Positions 16,944-27,478 of a DNA stretch of 64,000 bases are shown piece by piece. Made by a program: the position numbers and the translations under genes. This DNA comes from Isoptericola cucumis. GTDB taxonomy: Bacteria; Actinomycetota; Actinomycetes; Actinomycetales; Cellulomonadaceae. The stretch is taken from contig NZ_BMDG01000009.1 in NCBI RefSeq assembly GCF_014635665.1, positions 153,101-217,100 of the forward strand, read 5' to 3'. The notes beneath the pieces are model-generated. The model ran no database searches. It worked only from the letters and a program-made list of their open reading frames with translations, and was not told the origin of the DNA. Positions within the stretch are counted from its first letter, which is position 1; each line of letters starts with the position of its first letter.

Positions 16944-18281
16944 TCAGCCGCACACCGACGTCACGTCGGCACCGGTGAACGCCTCCTCGCCGGCCTCGCG
17001 GGTGCGCTTCGGCTCAGGGGCGTCGGCGTCGGCGGACCCGCCGTCGGCGCCCGTGGCCGTCTCCGCGCCGTCGGCAGGGGTGTCGTCCGACACCGGGGTG
17101 GCGTCGGGCTCGCTCTCGGACCCCTCGGCCGCAGCCCCCTGCTTGTCGCTCTTCTTCTTCGGCTGCTCGATGGCGTCGCTGACGGGACGGTCGTTCTCGA
17201 GGTTGTCCCAGACGGCGTCGGCCTCCTCGGTGAGGACGACGTTGGCCGCGTTGTACGGGTCGGTGGCGTACGGCACGGTCATGAACGCGATGGTGTCAGG
17301 ACGGACGTTGCGGGCGCTGTACGCGAGCCCGGCGAGTCCCTTCACCGAGGCGAAGTTGCTGCTCATCGTCATGGAACCGGTGACGGCGCCGAGGAACTTC
17401 AGGGACTTGGCCGGGTCGGTGAGGGTGCCCGCGCTGAGCACCTCGCGGGACAGGGCGGCGATGATCTCCTGCTGGCGGCCGATGCGCCCGAGGTCGGAGC
17501 CGTCGCCGAGGCCCTCGCCCGTGCGGGCACGGGCGTACTTGAGGGCGGTCGAGCCGTCCAGCTCCTGCACGCCGGCAGACAGCACCAGGTGGTCCGCCTT
17601 CGGCGCGTCGACGTCCTCGGGGATGCACAGCTCCACGCCGCCCAGGGCGTCGATCATCTTCTCGAAGCCGGCGAAGTCCACGACGACGAACCCGTCCATG
17701 CGCACGTCGGACAACGTCTCGATGGTGTGCATCGTGCACAGCGCGCCCGACTCGACGTCGCCGCCGGACAGCACGCCCTGCGCGAAGGCGGCATTGAACT
17801 TGGTCCCGGTCACGGGGGAGGTCTGGTCGCCGCCCGACGTCGGGCACGACGGGACGTCGACGGTCGTGTCCCGCGGGATGGAGATCATCTCGACGCGCTT
17901 CCGGTCGGACGAGATGTGCATGATCATCGTCGTGTCCGAGCGGGCGCCCTCCGTGCCGTCGCCGACGATGTCCGCGTTGTCACCTCCGCGGCTGTCGGAG
18001 CCCATGACGACGATGTTCAGGGGCTCGCCCGCGTTCGGGTCGTCCGGCTTCGGCTTCTCGGGGCGGTCGGCGCCGAGCGCGGCGTCCACGTCGACGGACC
18101 GGATGTTGCCGGTGAGGGTGACGGCCGCGGTCGCGCCGCCCACGGTGACGAACGCCAGGACGGCCGTCAGCCCCAGCCCGAGCAGGCGCGCCAGGGACTG
18201 GCTGCGCAGCGCGCGGGCGTGCGCCGGTCCCTTGACCGGCTCCGGGCTGGAGGCGACGTGGCGGGCGGTATTGCGAGTCAC
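16944..18281 (-). CDS. LytR-CpsA-Psr (LCP) family glycan ligase
   Basis: This is a 445-residue LCP paralogue of the downstream gene. It has a short basic N-terminus, one membrane helix (about 28-55), and an LCP domain with SDSRGGDNADI, ARSDTTMIMH, SIPRDTTVDVP and a late ARARTGEGLGDGSDLGRIGR block. Unlike its neighbour it has a long, acidic, low-complexity C-terminal tail (about 360-445) and no LytR_C domain. The GTG at 18281 has TATGCT 8 nt upstream, suggesting a leaderless first gene of the LCP operon. Its position between purE and rmlB suggests that it anchors the rhamnose-containing polymer made by the neighbouring genes; this is inference. Confidence 0.94.
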   Translation of the reverse strand: MTRNTARHVASSPEPVKGPAHARALRSQSLARLLGLGLTAVLAFVTVGGATAAVTLTGNIRSVDVDAALGADRPEKPKPDDPNAGEPLNIVVMGSDSRGGDNADIVGDGTEGARSDTTMIMHISSDRKRVEMISIPRDTTVDVPSCPTSGGDQTSPVTGTKFNAAFAQGVLSGGDVESGALCTMHTIETLSDVRMDGFVVVDFAGFEKMIDALGGVELCIPEDVDAPKADHLVLSAGVQELDGSTALKYARARTGEGLGDGSDLGRIGRQQEIIAALSREVLSAGTLTDPAKSLKFLGAVTGSMTMSSNFASVKGLAGLAYSARNVRPDTIAFMTVPYATDPYNAANVVLTEEADAVWDNLENDRPVSDAIEQPKKKSDKQGAAAEGSESEPDATPVSDDTPADGAETATGADGGSADADAPEPKRTREAGEEAFTGADVTSVCG

Positions 18282-18289
18282 GGGAAGCG

Positions 18290-18295
18290 AGCATA
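18290..18295 (-). promoter_or_regulatory. -10-like hexamer for the LCP operon
   Basis: TATGCT on the minus strand lies 8 nt before the GTG at 18281. No ribosome site is present. Confidence 0.45.
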
Positions 18296-18312
18296 GGGGG
18301 TTCGGGAGGCAG

Positions 18313-18379
18313 CCCGGAGGGGCCCTCGGTCCGGGAGGGTGGAGGAAATGTGTGGGTCGTCGCCCGCCCGGAGGGGCCC
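18313..18379. repeat. 13-bp direct repeat between the LCP and rmlB genes
   Basis: CCCGGAGGGGCCC occurs at 18313-18325 and again at 18367-18379, 54 bp apart, in the 100-bp gap between the LCP start and the rmlB stop. Both copies contain a small GC-rich self-pairing core and may act as terminator elements for rmlB. Confidence 0.55.
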
Positions 18380-18381
18380 GT

Positions 18382-21070
<2,689 letters not shown>

Positions 21071-21108
21071 ACTCACCGCGTCGCGGGCCGGCGAACCGGA
21101 AGGTGTCG

Positions 21109-22119
21109 ATGAAGCTCTTCGTCCAGATCCCGTGCCTCGACGAGGCCGGGACGCTACCGCTCGTGCTCGCGACGATCCCCCGCGAGGTCGCCGGCTTCGA
21201 CAGCGTCGAGATCGTGGTGATCGACGACGGCTCCACCGACGGCACGGCCGAGGTCGCGCGCCGGCTCGGGGTGCAGCACGTCGTGCGGCACACCCGCACG
21301 ATGGGCCTGGCGCGCTCGTTCCGCGACGGCGTGGACCACGCGCTCGCGCACGGGGCCGACGTCGTCGTCAACACCGACGGGGACAACCAGTACCCCTCGG
21401 ACCGCATCGGCGACCTCGTGGCGCCGATCGTCGCCGGCGAGGCCGACATCGTCGTCGGGGACCGGCAGACCGCGACGATCGCGCACTTCTCGCCGTTCAA
21501 GAAGCTCATGCAGCGGGTCGGCAGCCGGGTGGTGAGCGCGGCCGCGGGCGCGTCGCTGCCGGACGCCGCGAGCGGCTTCCGGGCCTACTCCCGCGCGGCG
21601 CTGCTGCGGCTCAACGTCGTCACGCAGTTCAGCTACACGATGGAGACCATCATCCAGGCGGGGAACAAGCGCCTGCGGATCGCCAGCGTGCCCGTCACCA
21701 CCAACCCCAAGACGCGCGAGTCGCGGCTCTTCCGCAACATCTGGCAGCACATGGGCCGTTCCGGGCGGGCGATCGTGCGCTCGTCGATCATGTTCCGCCC
21801 GCACCTGGTCTTCCTCACGCTGGCCGCCGTGTTCTTCGTCGCGGCCGCGGTCCCCGCCGTCCGCTTCCTGGTCTTCTGGGCGTCCGGCGACCCCGGCGGG
21901 CACATCCAGTCGCTCGTCTTCGCCGCGGCGATGCTCGTCGGGTCGCTGCTGTGCCTGGCGCTGCTGGTCATCGCGGACCTCCTGCGCACCAACCGCACGC
22001 TCGTGGAGGAGACCCTGGAGCGGGTCAAGACCATGCAGTACGGGCCGCCGCCAGGCGCGCCGCCCGGCCCGTCCCAGGGTGGGGACGCGAGCGACGTGTC
22101 GCAGGACGCGACCGCGTGA
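21109..22119 (+). CDS. Polyprenyl-phosphate-type GT2 glycosyltransferase
   Basis: This 336-residue protein has an N-terminal GT2 fold (VQIPCLDEAGTLP, VVIDDGSTDGT, DVVVNTDGDNQYPSDRI) and two C-terminal membrane helices (about 240-265 and 277-300). This is the layout of DPM1/ArnC-like enzymes that make undecaprenyl-phosphate sugars on the inner leaflet. The sugar is unknown. An upstream in-frame extension would run through the preceding gene and is rejected. The ATG at 21109 has GGAAGG 9 nt upstream. The stop overlaps the next gene by GTGA (22116-22119). Confidence 0.9.
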   Translation: MKLFVQIPCLDEAGTLPLVLATIPREVAGFDSVEIVVIDDGSTDGTAEVARRLGVQHVVRHTRTMGLARSFRDGVDHALAHGADVVVNTDGDNQYPSDRIGDLVAPIVAGEADIVVGDRQTATIAHFSPFKKLMQRVGSRVVSAAAGASLPDAASGFRAYSRAALLRLNVVTQFSYTMETIIQAGNKRLRIASVPVTTNPKTRESRLFRNIWQHMGRSGRAIVRSSIMFRPHLVFLTLAAVFFVAAAVPAVRFLVFWASGDPGGHIQSLVFAAAMLVGSLLCLALLVIADLLRTNRTLVEETLERVKTMQYGPPPGAPPGPSQGGDASDVSQDATA

Positions 22120-23246
22120 TCGTCGCCTTCGGCACCTACGACACCGGCCGCCACCCGCGCGTCGGCGTGCTCGTCGACGGCCTGCGCGCGCACGGGTACA
22201 CGGTGACCGAGCTCGACCGGCCGCTCGGCCTGAGCACCGCCGAACGGGTGCGCATGCTGCGCCAGCCGTGGCGGCTGCCCGCGCTGCTGGTGCGGCTGCT
22301 GCGCTGCTGGGCGCTGCTCGTGGGGGACGTCGCGCGCCACCGGCGCCGGCACGGCGCGCCGGGCGCGGTGCTGGTCGGCTACCTCGGCCACTTCGACGTC
22401 GTGCTCGCGCGCCTGCTGTTCCCCCGCACGCCGGTGGTCCTCGACCACCTGGTGTTCGCGGGCGACACCGCGAGCGACCGCGGCGCGCGGGGGCTGCGCG
22501 TGCGACTGCTGCGCGGCCTCGACCGGCTCGCCACCGCGTGCGCCGACGTCGTCCTGCTCGACACCGACGAGCACGCCGCGCTCCTGGCCGACGTGGCGCC
22601 CGCCCGGGCCCGGCGCGGGGTCGTCGTGCCGGTGGGCGCCCCGCGGGCCTGGCTCGACGCCGCCGCCCCGCCGCGCGGTCACGACGGGCCGCTGCGGGTC
22701 GTCTTCTACGGGCTGTTCACCCCGCTGCAGGGCACCGACGTGCTGGCCGGGGCGCTCGCCGACGCGCTGCCCCGGGCGGCCTCGCACGCCGGCCGGCCGA
22801 TCGAGGTCACGATGATCGGTGCCGGGCAGGACCTGCCGTCGGCGCGGGCACGCCTGGCCGACGTGCCCGGCGTGACGTGGCACGGCTGGGTGGATCCCGC
22901 GGCGCTGCCCGCGCTCGTGGCCGCCCACGACGTGTGCCTCGGCATCTTCTCCGCCACCCCCAAGGGGCTGCGGGTCGTGCCGAACAAGGTCTTCCAGGGG
23001 CTCGCGGCCGGGTGCGTCGTCGTCACCTCGGACACCGCTCCCCAGCGCCGCCTCCTGGGCAGCCACGTCGAGCTGGTGCCGCCCGCCGACCCCCGCGCGC
23101 TCGCCGACCGGCTGCTCGCCCTCGCCGACGACGCCGCGCTGGCCGCGGCCCGGGAGCGCGCGGCCGCCGGCCGCGACCTCGTGCGGCCCGACGTCGTCGT
23201 CACGCCGCTCGTGGACGCCCTCCGCACGCGCCGGGTGACGCCGTGA
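22116..23246 (+). CDS. GT4-type glycosyltransferase
   Basis: This 376-residue GT-B protein has two Rossmann-like halves. The C-terminal donor-binding half contains RVVFYGLFTPLQGTDVL, a central MIGAGQDLP strand and the late PNKVFQGLAAG motif, which places the nucleotide-sugar-binding Lys/Glu region. The N-terminal half starts directly with an IVAFGTYDTGRHPR strand. It probably adds a sugar to the glycan made by this operon. It is translationally coupled at both ends through GTGA overlaps with the preceding GT2 and following flippase-like genes. Donor and acceptor are unknown. Confidence 0.88.
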   Translation: MIVAFGTYDTGRHPRVGVLVDGLRAHGYTVTELDRPLGLSTAERVRMLRQPWRLPALLVRLLRCWALLVGDVARHRRRHGAPGAVLVGYLGHFDVVLARLLFPRTPVVLDHLVFAGDTASDRGARGLRVRLLRGLDRLATACADVVLLDTDEHAALLADVAPARARRGVVVPVGAPRAWLDAAAPPRGHDGPLRVVFYGLFTPLQGTDVLAGALADALPRAASHAGRPIEVTMIGAGQDLPSARARLADVPGVTWHGWVDPAALPALVAAHDVCLGIFSATPKGLRVVPNKVFQGLAAGCVVVTSDTAPQRRLLGSHVELVPPADPRALADRLLALADDAALAAARERAAAGRDLVRPDVVVTPLVDALRTRRVTP

Positions 23247-24178
23247 CGGCCGCGGCCCGGGCGCTCGCCGGGCTCCGGTCGCCGTGGGTGCGCTGGGGCT
23301 TCCTGGCCGTCGCCGTCGGCCTGGCCGTGTACGCGGTCGTGGCGGCGCGCGACGAGCTCGCCGACGCGGCGCAGCAGCTGACCGCCGGCACGGTCGTCGT
23401 CGCGCTCACGCTCTCCGCGGTCTTCGTGGGGTGCACCTTCTGCGCCTGGCGGGCGGTGCTCGCCGACCTCGGCCCGCCGGTCGGGGCGCGCCCCGCGCTC
23501 GCGGTCTTCGGCCTGAGCCAGCTCGGCAAGTACGTGCCCGGCGGGGTGTGGAACGTCGTGGCCGCCGCGGAGATCGGCGCCGACCACGGCATCCCGCGCC
23601 GCCGGTCGGTCACGACGACGGCGGTCGCGATGCTCGTGGGCGTCGTCTCGGGGGCCGTGGTCGGCGTGGTCGCGCTGCCGTTCCTCGCCGAGGGTGTCCT
23701 CGGCGACGCGGCCCGCGCGCTGTGGGCCCTGCCGCTCGTCGCCGTCGTGCTGCTGCCGCCCGTGCTCAACCGGCTGATCGCCCGGGCCCTGCGGCTCGCG
23801 CGACGCGACCCGCTGGAGCGCCCCCTGTCGTGGCGCGGCCTCGGCGCGGCGGCGCTGTGGTCGGTGGCCGGCTGGGTGTGCGCCGGGGCGCAGGTGTGGG
23901 TGCTCGCCGTGGGGCTGGGGATGGCGACGGACGCGCGCGGCGTGGCGCTCGCCGTCGGCGGGTACGCCCTGGCCTGGGTGGTCGGCTTCGTCGTGGTCGT
24001 CGTCCCGGCGGGCGCGGGCGCGCGCGAGCTGGTGCTGCTCGCCGTCCTGGCGAGCGTGCTGCCGCACGCGGCGGTGCTGCTCGTGGTGCTGGTCAGCCGG
24101 GTGCTCGTCACGGTCGCCGACCTCGGCCTGGCCGGGCTCGGCGCGCTCGCCCGGCGCGGCGTCGCCCGCCCCGGGTGA
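23243..24178 (+). CDS. Flippase-like/LPG-synthase-type membrane protein
   Basis: This 311-residue protein has about eight membrane helices and the GLSQLGKYVPGGVWN motif, which marks the UPF0104/lysylphosphatidylglycerol-synthase transmembrane family. Members are often found with glycan clusters and called flippase-like, though lipid-linked sugar flipping is rarely shown. Here it is the last gene of a coupled four-gene run (GT-C-like, GT2, GT4, this gene). The GTG at 23243 overlaps the previous stop (GTGA). It converges on rmlC across only 10 bp. Confidence 0.82.
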   Translation: MTAAARALAGLRSPWVRWGFLAVAVGLAVYAVVAARDELADAAQQLTAGTVVVALTLSAVFVGCTFCAWRAVLADLGPPVGARPALAVFGLSQLGKYVPGGVWNVVAAAEIGADHGIPRRRSVTTTAVAMLVGVVSGAVVGVVALPFLAEGVLGDAARALWALPLVAVVLLPPVLNRLIARALRLARRDPLERPLSWRGLGAAALWSVAGWVCAGAQVWVLAVGLGMATDARGVALAVGGYALAWVVGFVVVVVPAGAGARELVLLAVLASVLPHAAVLLVVLVSRVLVTVADLGLAGLGALARRGVARPG

Positions 24179-24188
24179 GCGCGCCCGC

Positions 24189-24800
24189 TCAGAGGGTGCG
24201 CAGGTAGGCCTCGACGGCGTCGTGGGTGGGCAGCAGGCCCTGCTCCGCGGCCTCGGCGAGCGTCGGGGCCGCGGTGTCCTTGTCGGACAGCAGCGGGGTC
24301 AGCGGCGAGCCGTCGCGGGCGGTGGTCGGCCACTCGATGCCGATCGCCGGGTCCAGGGGGTGGACGCCGTGCTCGCCGCCGGGGTTGTAGCCGGCGGAGC
24401 ACAGGTACAGGACGGTGGAGTCGTCCTCCAGCGAGCAGAACGCGTGGCCCAGGCCCTCGCCCAGGTAGATGGCGCGGCGGTCGACGTCGTCGAGCAGCAC
24501 GGAGTCCCACTGCCCGAAGGTGGGCGAGCCGACGCGGATGTCGACGACGACGTCGAGCACGGCGCCCTTGGCGCAGGTGACGTACTTGGCCTGGCCGGGC
24601 GGGACGTCGGCGAAGTGGATGCCGCGCAGCACGCCGGCGGCCGAGACGGAGGCGTTGGCCTGCTGCAGGTCGAGCGGGTGGCCCACGGCGTCCGCGAACG
24701 GGCCCGCCTTGAACCACTCGAGGAAGACGCCGCGCGGGTCGCCGAACTGCTTCGGGGTGATCTCGTAGGCGCCGGGCACGGCCAGCTCGCGGTACTGCAC
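24189..24800 (-). CDS. rmlC: dTDP-4-dehydrorhamnose 3,5-epimerase
   Basis: RmlC epimerises dTDP-4-keto-6-deoxyglucose at C3 and C5, giving dTDP-4-keto-L-rhamnose. This 203-residue cupin has the expected landmarks: QANASVSAAGVLRGIHF with the catalytic His, KYVTCAKGAVLDVVVDIR, and the LGHAFCSLEDDSTVLYL strand. The GTG at 24800 is chosen because GGAGGAA lies 6 nt upstream. The much longer in-frame reading is the shadow of rmlD. It is divergent from rmlD, and the two genes share a palindromic -10 region. Confidence 0.96.
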   Translation of the reverse strand: MQYRELAVPGAYEITPKQFGDPRGVFLEWFKAGPFADAVGHPLDLQQANASVSAAGVLRGIHFADVPPGQAKYVTCAKGAVLDVVVDIRVGSPTFGQWDSVLLDDVDRRAIYLGEGLGHAFCSLEDDSTVLYLCSAGYNPGGEHGVHPLDPAIGIEWPTTARDGSPLTPLLSDKDTAAPTLAEAAEQGLLPTHDAVEAYLRTL

Positions 24801-24836
24801 GCTCGTTCCTCCAGAGGGGGCTCGACGGGTGGGCCC

Positions 24837-24846
24837 TAGGATCCTA
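24837..24846. promoter_or_regulatory. Palindromic TAGGATCCTA shared by rmlD and rmlC
   Basis: The perfect 10-bp palindrome TAGGATCCTA gives a TAGGAT -10-like hexamer on both strands. On the plus strand it is 6 nt before the rmlD GTG (leaderless). On the minus strand it gives rmlC a leader of about 35 nt that contains the GGAGGAA ribosome site. The two promoters would physically exclude each other. Confidence 0.55.
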
Positions 24847-24848
24847 CG

Positions 24849-25790
24849 GTGACCACCTCGGACCCCGCCCCGGCCCCTGCACGCCCCGCCGACCCGGCCG
24901 CCGGCACACCCGCGGTCGCGGTCGCTGCCCGCGACCTGCGCTGGCTCGTCGTCGGCGCGGGCGGCATGCTCGCCCACGACCTGCTCGACGTGCTGCGCGG
25001 CCGGTCCGCGAGCGTCGTCGCCGCCGGCCGGGCCGAGCTCGACGTGACCGACCCGGACGCCGTCGCCGCGGCCGTGCGCGACGTCGACGTGGTGGTGAAC
25101 TGCGCGGCGTGGACCGCGGTGGACGACGCCGAGACCCACGAGGCGGAGGCGTTCGCCGTCAACGCGACGGGCGCCGCCCTGCTCGCCCGCGCGTCCGCGG
25201 CCGCCGGCGCCCGGCTGGTGCAGGTCTCGACCGACTACGTCTTCGACGGGCGCGCGACCTCGCCCTACCCGGAGGACGCCCCCCTCGGGCCGGTCTCGGC
25301 CTACGGGCGCACCAAGGGCGCGGGGGAGTGGGCCGTGCGCGCCGAGGCCCCCGACCACCTGATCGTGCGCACCGCCTGGCTGTACGGGGCGCACGGCGGC
25401 TGCTTCCCCAAGACGATGGCGCGCCTCGCCGCCGAGCGGGACGAGCTGTCGGTCGTGGACGACCAGGTCGGCCAGCCCACCTGGACCCACGACCTCGCGG
25501 ACCTCGTCGTGCGCCTCGTCGAGGCGCAGGCGCCCGCGGGGACCTACCACGGCACGTCGTCCGGGCAGACGTCCTGGTTCGGCTTCACCCGCCGCATCGT
25601 CGAGGGTCTGGGGGTGGACACCCGGGTCGAGCCGACGACGAGCGAGGCGTTCGTGCGCCCCGCCCCGCGCCCCGCGTTCTCCGTGCTCGGCCACGACGCG
25701 CTGCGGGCCGTCGGGGTCGAGCCGATCGGGGAGTGGGACGCGCGGTGGGAGGTGGCGGCGCCGGCCGTGCTCGCCGGTGAGGTTGCCTGA
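24849..25790 (+). CDS. rmlD: dTDP-4-dehydrorhamnose reductase
   Basis: RmlD reduces dTDP-4-keto-L-rhamnose to dTDP-L-rhamnose with NAD(P)H. This 313-residue SDR has the nucleotide-binding GAGGMLAHDL motif, NCAAWTAVDDAE, the STDYVFDG strand with the catalytic Thr, and YGRTKGAGE as the YxxxK motif. About 30 disordered residues precede the Rossmann fold. The GTG at 24849 has a -10 hexamer 6 nt upstream. The methyltransferase gene begins immediately after the stop codon, so the three genes form an operon. Confidence 0.95.
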   Translation: MTTSDPAPAPARPADPAAGTPAVAVAARDLRWLVVGAGGMLAHDLLDVLRGRSASVVAAGRAELDVTDPDAVAAAVRDVDVVVNCAAWTAVDDAETHEAEAFAVNATGAALLARASAAAGARLVQVSTDYVFDGRATSPYPEDAPLGPVSAYGRTKGAGEWAVRAEAPDHLIVRTAWLYGAHGGCFPKTMARLAAERDELSVVDDQVGQPTWTHDLADLVVRLVEAQAPAGTYHGTSSGQTSWFGFTRRIVEGLGVDTRVEPTTSEAFVRPAPRPAFSVLGHDALRAVGVEPIGEWDARWEVAAPAVLAGEVA

Positions 25791-26576
25791 ATGACTCGAT
25801 CTCCCAGGGCGCCCCTCGCCCCCCTCGCGCCGAACGCCAGCCTCCGCTGGGACGTGGTGCGCCGCGAGCTGCCGCACCGACGGGCCAGGGTGCTGGAGGT
25901 CGGGTGCGGCCAGGGCGGCTTCGGCTCCCGGATCGCCGCCCGGCACGACTACACCGCGGTCGAGATCGACGCGGCGTCGTGGGCGGTCGCCGACGCCCGG
26001 GTCCGTGCCGTGGACCCGGGGGCGCGCGTGCTGCACGGCAGCGTGTCGGCGCTCAGGCCCACGGAGACGTTCGACGTCGTGTGCGCGTTCGAGGTGCTCG
26101 AGCACCTGGAGGACGACGCGGGCGCGCTCGCCGAATGGGCCGCGCGCGTCCGCCCGGGCGGGGTGCTGCTGCTGTCCGTGCCGGCGTGGCCCGCGCGGTT
26201 CGGCCCGTGGGACACCCTCGCGGGCCACTTCCGTCGCTACGAGCCCGCCGCGCTCGCCGGGCTCCTGCGCGGGGCCGGGCTCGTCGACGCCCACGTGCGC
26301 GTCTACGGCGCCCCGCTCGGGTACCTGCTCGAGGCGGTGCGCGACCGGACCGTCGCCGCGGCCGGTCGGCACGGCCCGACGGCCTCGGACAGCATGACCG
26401 AGCGCACGTCGGGCAGCGGTCGCAAGTTCCAGCCGTCGACCCGGATGACCGGTACCGTCATCGCCGTCGGGACGTGGCCGTTCCGGCTCCTGCAGCGCGC
26501 GTTCCCCCGCTCCGGCACCGGCCTGGTGGCCCGGGCCCGGCAGCCGCAGAGCTCACCCGAGGAGGAGTCACCATGA
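25791..26576 (+). CDS. SAM-dependent methyltransferase (tandem copy 1)
   Basis: This 261-residue class I methyltransferase has motif I VLEVGCGQGGFG (about 31-42), an FDVVCAFEVLEHLEDD acidic block, and a GGVLLLSVPAW strand typical of Methyltransf_11/23 enzymes. The C-terminal third has a SGRKFQPSTRMTG block and a RSGTGLVARARQP tail that recur in the next gene. A role in O-methylating a rhamnose or related sugar is plausible from position between rmlD and rmlA but unproven. The ATG follows the rmlD stop directly, and the stop overlaps the next ATG (ATGA). Confidence 0.88.
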   Translation: MTRSPRAPLAPLAPNASLRWDVVRRELPHRRARVLEVGCGQGGFGSRIAARHDYTAVEIDAASWAVADARVRAVDPGARVLHGSVSALRPTETFDVVCAFEVLEHLEDDAGALAEWAARVRPGGVLLLSVPAWPARFGPWDTLAGHFRRYEPAALAGLLRGAGLVDAHVRVYGAPLGYLLEAVRDRTVAAAGRHGPTASDSMTERTSGSGRKFQPSTRMTGTVIAVGTWPFRLLQRAFPRSGTGLVARARQPQSSPEEESP

Positions 26577-27355
26577 GTCCGGCAGAGTCGCGTCCGGCAG
26601 AGTCGCGTCCGGCAGAGTCGTCGACGCCCCCGCTCACGCTCTACGGCAGCCTGCGGTGGGGCGTCGTCGAGCCGCTGCTGCCGGCGTCCCTCGGCCGGGT
26701 GCTCGAGGTCGGCTGCGGGCAGGGCGCGGTGGCGGCCCGGCTCGCGGCCCGTGCGGCGTCGTACACCGGGCTGGAGCTGGACGAGTCGTCGGCCATGGTC
26801 GCCCGCGAGCGGCTCGTGGACGCCGGGTCGGGCGGGCGGGTGCTCCAGGGGTCGCTCGACGCGCTGGGCCCCGACGTGCGGTTCGACCTGGTGTGCGCCT
26901 TCGAGGTGATCGAGCACATCGAGGACGACGCCGCCGCGCTGGCCGAGTGGGCCGCCCGGCTCGCGCCGGGCGGCGTGCTGCTCGTGTCGACGCCCGCCTG
27001 GCAGTCCCGGTTCGGGCCGATGGACACCGCCGTAGGCCACTTCCGCCGCTACGACCCGCCCGCGCTGCGCGCCCTGCTCGCCGGCGCGGGGCTGCAGGGC
27101 GTCGGGCAGCGCCTCTACGGGGTGCCGCTCGGCTACGCGCTGGAGGCGGTGCGCAACCAGGTGGCGCGACGTCGTCCCGGGCTGCGCTCCGAGGGCAGCA
27201 CCGCCGACCGCACCGCGCGCAGCGGGCGGCTCTTCCAGCCCACGACGGCGGCGCAGGGACGCCTCGTGAGCGCGGCTACGTGGCCCTTCCGCCTCGCGCA
27301 GCGGGGGTTCCCGGGCACCGGCACGGGCCTCGTCGCCTGGGGCACGGCCCCGTAG
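26573..27355 (+). CDS. SAM-dependent methyltransferase (tandem copy 2)
   Basis: This 260-residue paralogue of the preceding gene has the same layout: VLEVGCGQGAVA, CAFEVIEHIEDDAAALAEWA, GGVLLVSTPAW, GHFRRYDPPALRALL, SGRLFQPTTAAQG and GTGTGLVAW. The similarity runs along nearly the whole length, so this is a local gene duplication. The N-terminus differs: three 15-bp repeats encode SPAES/RPAES units before the fold. It is translationally coupled to copy 1. The pair may methylate two positions of one sugar, or one may be redundant. Confidence 0.88.
   Translation: MSPAESRPAESRPAESSTPPLTLYGSLRWGVVEPLLPASLGRVLEVGCGQGAVAARLAARAASYTGLELDESSAMVARERLVDAGSGGRVLQGSLDALGPDVRFDLVCAFEVIEHIEDDAAALAEWAARLAPGGVLLVSTPAWQSRFGPMDTAVGHFRRYDPPALRALLAGAGLQGVGQRLYGVPLGYALEAVRNQVARRRPGLRSEGSTADRTARSGRLFQPTTAAQGRLVSAATWPFRLAQRGFPGTGTGLVAWGTAP
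26578..26622. repeat. 15-bp coding tandem repeat (three units)
   Basis: TCCGGCAGAGTCGCG repeats at 26578-26592 and 26593-26607, with a third copy at 26608-26622 differing at its last bases. It encodes repeated R/S-P-A-E-S at the N-terminus of the second methyltransferase. Copy-number change would stay in frame. Confidence 0.85.
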
Positions 27356-27358
27356 GGC

Positions 27359-27375
27359 GGTGCCTCCACGGCACC
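27359..27375. terminator. Small hairpin after the methyltransferase pair
   Basis: GGTGCC (27359-27364) and GGCACC (27370-27375) flank a 5-nt loop, beginning 4 nt after the stop codon of the second methyltransferase. The position fits a terminator for the rmlD operon. Confidence 0.5.
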
Positions 27376-27478
27376 TCCGGCTCAGTCGTCGATCTGATTC
27401 GACCGAGCCTGCGGTTCCGTTGCGGGCGGGTGCCTCGTCCCTCGGCCCCCACCCTGCACTGCACCTCCGGCTCAGTCG
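27371..27478. repeat. 18-bp direct repeat at the rmlA 3' end
   Basis: GCACCTCCGGCTCAGTCG occurs at 27371-27388 and at 27461-27478, exactly 90 bp apart. The right copy includes the rmlA stop codon and its last Asp codon. The left copy lies in the intergenic region and may be a remnant of a duplicated 3' end. Confidence 0.8.

Noticed and set aside
27356..27471. A small gene in the methyltransferase-rmlA gap
   Set aside because: Frames here lack a ribosome site and any family resemblance. The gap is explained by a hairpin and a direct repeat.
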